Positions 6,836 to 8,331 of a stretch of DNA of 8,331 nucleotides are shown piece by piece. The number at the start of each line of letters is the position of its first letter. Within the stretch, counting starts at the first letter, position 1. The notes under the pieces were generated by a model, which saw only the letters and a program-made list of their open reading frames with translations, ran no database searches and was not told where the DNA came from. Source of the DNA: Coriobacteriales bacterium (GTDB lineage Bacteria > Actinomycetota > Coriobacteriia > Coriobacteriales > UBA8131); assembly GCA_031261765.1 (NCBI GenBank), contig JAISJA010000070.1:1-8331 (forward strand), read 5' to 3'. Made by a program: the position numbers and the translations under genes.

Positions 6836-8066
6836 GGCTACCACCTCCGTCTATAACGCCGCTGTCGATAAGCGCGTCTATGCGCGCGTCGTCCATACCT
6901 AATACGTCGTGCAGGACCTCTTTCGTATCGGCCCCAAGCAACGGCGCGGTCTTATCGTAAGTAACGGGCGTCTTGGACAGGTTGTATGGACGTCCCGGGT
7001 ATTTTACGTGCCCGATGTATGGATGGTCCACCTCTGCGAAATAGTGGCGCGCGTTCAGTTGCTCTGAGCCCACGACGTCTTTAATCTCTGTGACCGGGCT
7101 CATTGGAACGGAGTTCTCCTGCATGATGGCCACGGCTTCTTCGGTCGTATAGTTAATGGCCCAAGCCTGTATGGCGTCAAACACCTCGTCACACCTCTTG
7201 CGCCTCTCCGGCACGCTCTTATACCAGTCCTCGTCTACCCATTCGTCTTTGCCTATGACGTGCGCCACGCGCATGAACTCGGGCGTTTGAGACAGCATGG
7301 GCGACATCCAACCGTCCTTCGTCTTGTATGAAGGCGCGCTTGCCTGCATGCGTTGTATGGTGCCCTCGCGGTTGAACGAGATTCCGAACACCGGATACGG
7401 GCAGTTCTCGTTTAGAAGGCATATCTCGCGGGCTTCGTGCTCAGACATCTCTATGTACTGGCCCTCGCCGCTGTCCTGGCAGTATATAAGCGCGCCCAGG
7501 ATTCCTATCGCTACGACCGTTCCGGTGTCGTATTCCGCGAAATTGCCTCCCATGGCGCAAGGCGCCTTGTCCTGGTCGCCGGTGCCATGCGGGTACAAAG
7601 CGGTATTACCTGACATATGCTCTTGTACGAACGGTGTGGATATATAGTCCTTGTATGGGCCGCTGTCGCCAAACGGCGTTACGGCACACGTGATGAGCCT
7701 GGGGTTTTGCGCGGACATGGCGTCGTGTGAAAGCCCACGCGCCGCCCATACCTCCGGCAGTCCCTCGCGAAGCCACACGTCGGCCTTACCAAGAAGCTCA
7801 CCCAATATCTTGCGCCCATCTTCTTGCTCAAGGTCCAAAGTTATGCTTCTCTTGTTTGAATTCGCATAGAAGAATTTAAGTGAACCCTCTACGTTCTCCT
7901 CGTTATGAGCGAACGGGCCTATGTGCCTTAGTTTGTCACCCACCCCCGGTGGCTCTACCTTAATGACGTCCGCACCAAGATCGGCAAGCAGCTTCGCGGC
8001 ATACGGTATGCCAAGACCTTCGGCACATTCTACGACGCGAACACCCGCCAAAGCCTTATCTGCCAT
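6828..8066 (-). CDS. Family III CoA-transferase (CaiB/BaiF) paralogue with Glu at the catalytic Asp position
   Basis: 412-residue family III CoA-transferase homologue and first gene of the block. Family features are VRVVECAEGLGIPYAAKLLA near the N-terminus, GADVIKVEPPG, the CoA-site stretch NSNKRSITLDL, FGDSGP, and DSGEGQYIEMSEHEA. In the nucleophile region, NFAEYDTGTVVAIGILGAL, the position corresponding to catalytic Asp169 of formyl-CoA transferase is E178. It has the same residue number and the same distance to the ILxAL motif as D178 of the partner. The ligand-side region after it (APSYKTKDGWMSPMLSQ) also departs more from the family pattern than the partner does. It may be a structural or regulatory subunit of a heteromer, or a glutamate-nucleophile variant. 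I chose ATG 8066 over in-frame ATG 8081 because AGGAG (8072-8076) is spaced 5 nt from 8066 and lies inside the longer frame. Confidence 0.94.
   Translation of the reverse strand: MADKALAGVRVVECAEGLGIPYAAKLLADLGADVIKVEPPGVGDKLRHIGPFAHNEENVEGSLKFFYANSNKRSITLDLEQEDGRKILGELLGKADVWLREGLPEVWAARGLSHDAMSAQNPRLITCAVTPFGDSGPYKDYISTPFVQEHMSGNTALYPHGTGDQDKAPCAMGGNFAEYDTGTVVAIGILGALIYCQDSGEGQYIEMSEHEAREICLLNENCPYPVFGISFNREGTIQRMQASAPSYKTKDGWMSPMLSQTPEFMRVAHVIGKDEWVDEDWYKSVPERRKRCDEVFDAIQAWAINYTTEEAVAIMQENSVPMSPVTEIKDVVGSEQLNARHYFAEVDHPYIGHVKYPGRPYNLSKTPVTYDKTAPLLGADTKEVLHDVLGMDDARIDALIDSGVIDGGGSRA
6844..6848 (-). promoter_or_regulatory. Shine-Dalgarno site deciding the GTG start at 6835
   Basis: GGAGG on the minus strand, embedded in the last codons of the upstream transferase. 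It is 8 nt before GTG 6835 and too close to serve GTG 6844. Confidence 0.7.
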
Positions 8067-8071
8067 AACAG

Positions 8072-8076
8072 CTCCT
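8072..8076 (-). promoter_or_regulatory. Shine-Dalgarno site deciding the start at 8066
   Basis: AGGAG (in AGAGGAG, 8072-8078) with 5-nt spacing to ATG 8066. The alternative ATG 8079-8081 has no comparable site upstream. Confidence 0.75.
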
Positions 8077-8139
8077 CTCATTAAACCAAATAGTTTACGC
8101 TGACAGCTTTAAAGCCAATGGAACAATCGATTACTGTGT

Positions 8140-8169
8140 ATTCTATACGCGGGGATATGGTCTTGTCAT
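8140..8169 (-). promoter_or_regulatory. Candidate sigma70-type promoter (proximal) for the gene block
   Basis: On the minus strand ATGACA (8164-8169, 5/6 to TTGACA), an 18-nt spacer, and TAGAAT (8140-8145, 5/6 to TATAAT). It would give a leader of about 65 nt before ATG 8066. This is a pattern match only. Confidence 0.4.
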
Positions 8170-8172
8170 CGC

Positions 8173-8202
8173 ATTTTATGCGTTAAATGATGTTTTGGAC
8201 AA
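8173..8202 (-). promoter_or_regulatory. Candidate sigma70-type promoter (distal), beside the large palindrome
   Basis: On the minus strand TTGTCC (8197-8202, 4/6), an 18-nt spacer, and TAAAAT (8173-8178, 5/6). The -10 lies inside a small inverted repeat CGCAT-TTT-ATGCG (8170-8182), and the -35 is 6 nt from the 14-bp palindrome. This is the spacing expected of an activator-dependent promoter. Pattern match only. Confidence 0.35.
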
Positions 8203-8208
8203 ATATGC

Positions 8209-8242
8209 TTAGAGCCTAATACAGGTATGTATTAGGCTCTAA
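8209..8242. repeat. 14-bp perfect inverted repeat (candidate operator or stem-loop) upstream of the block
   Basis: TTAGAGCCTAATAC (8209-8222) is repeated in inverse as GTATTAGGCTCTAA (8229-8242) around a 6-nt centre AGGTAT. There is no T-run next to it on either strand, so an intrinsic terminator is unlikely, although it lies about 50 nt after the stop of the possible upstream reading frame. Its place just upstream of a candidate -35 suits a dimeric regulator. Which regulator cannot be told. Confidence 0.6.
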
Positions 8243-8292
8243 TGCAGGATGAATTAGAAATTATTTAATTTTAGAATATGTTAATAAGCTGC

Positions 8293-8331
8293 TTATTTGC
8301 GGTTGAGCTTGTACAGCAACGCGAGTCCGCG
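8293..8331 (-). CDS. Possible C-terminal end of an upstream minus-strand gene
   Basis: The minus strand reads in from the right edge as RGLALLYKLNRK and stops at TAA 8293-8295. GC-rich codons then give way to AT-rich non-coding sequence immediately after the stop, as at a gene end. Twelve residues cannot identify a family. A competing plus-strand frame from ATG 8278 has no ribosome binding site. Confidence 0.35.
   Translation of the reverse strand, partial: RGLALLYKLNRK

Noticed and set aside
4216..8066. Oxalate degradation locus (formyl-CoA transferase plus oxalate/formate antiporter)
   Set aside because: Family names suggest it, but no oxalyl-CoA decarboxylase is present, the transferases are a divergent pair, and the Mo/W enzyme and ligase do not belong to that pathway.
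4216..8066. Bile acid (bai) or carnitine (cai) operon
   Set aside because: Shared families only (CaiB/BaiF, ligase, MFS). The characteristic partner genes such as acyl-CoA dehydrogenase, enoyl-CoA hydratase or bile acid dehydratase are absent from the window.
8278..8331. Plus-strand gene starting at ATG 8278
   Set aside because: Open to the edge but with no ribosome binding site and only 18 codons; the opposite frame ending at 8293 fits the composition change better.

Overview
The window carries one co-directional minus-strand block of six genes, two of them heavily overlapped with a neighbour. Reading in the direction of transcription (right to left) they are: two family III (CaiB/BaiF) CoA-transferases, an OFA-type major facilitator transporter, a molybdopterin (Mo/W-bisMGD) enzyme of about 730 residues, an unusually short two-cluster ferredoxin, and an AMP-forming acyl-CoA ligase that runs off the left edge. 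A possible C-terminal scrap of a further minus-strand gene lies at the right edge. No RNA gene, insertion sequence or CRISPR array was seen, and the plus strand appears to carry only shadow frames.

Layout. 8067-8292 is the AT-richer upstream region, with a 14-bp perfect inverted repeat and two candidate promoters. 5541-8066 holds the CoA-transferase pair (8-nt stop/start overlap) and then the transporter. A strong intrinsic terminator sits at 4161-4198. 1603-4120 holds the Mo/W enzyme and ferredoxin (8-nt overlap). 1503-1602 is a short leader with a 9-bp hairpin and a possible leader ORF. 1-1502 is the ligase.

How the genes may work together (inference). A carboxylic acid enters through the transporter. 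The ligase primes it to a CoA thioester at the cost of ATP, and the CoA-transferases then recycle CoA from product to new substrate. This is the logic known for CaiC/CaiB in carnitine metabolism. The Mo/W enzyme, with no visible export signal and with its small ferredoxin, would do the central chemistry (reduction, dehydroxylation, hydration or similar) in the cytoplasm. The substrate cannot be read from the sequence.

Organism. Oxygen-sensitive Fe-S and Mo/W chemistry, CoA-transferases and an OFA transporter point to an anaerobic bacterium. Strong AAGGAGG-type ribosome binding sites and GTG starts are bacterial. Base composition looks moderately GC-rich, yet isoleucine is mostly ATA, which is unusual. 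The gene repertoire resembles gut or sediment anaerobes such as Eggerthellaceae (Coriobacteriia) or anaerobic Bacillota, but this assignment is a guess.
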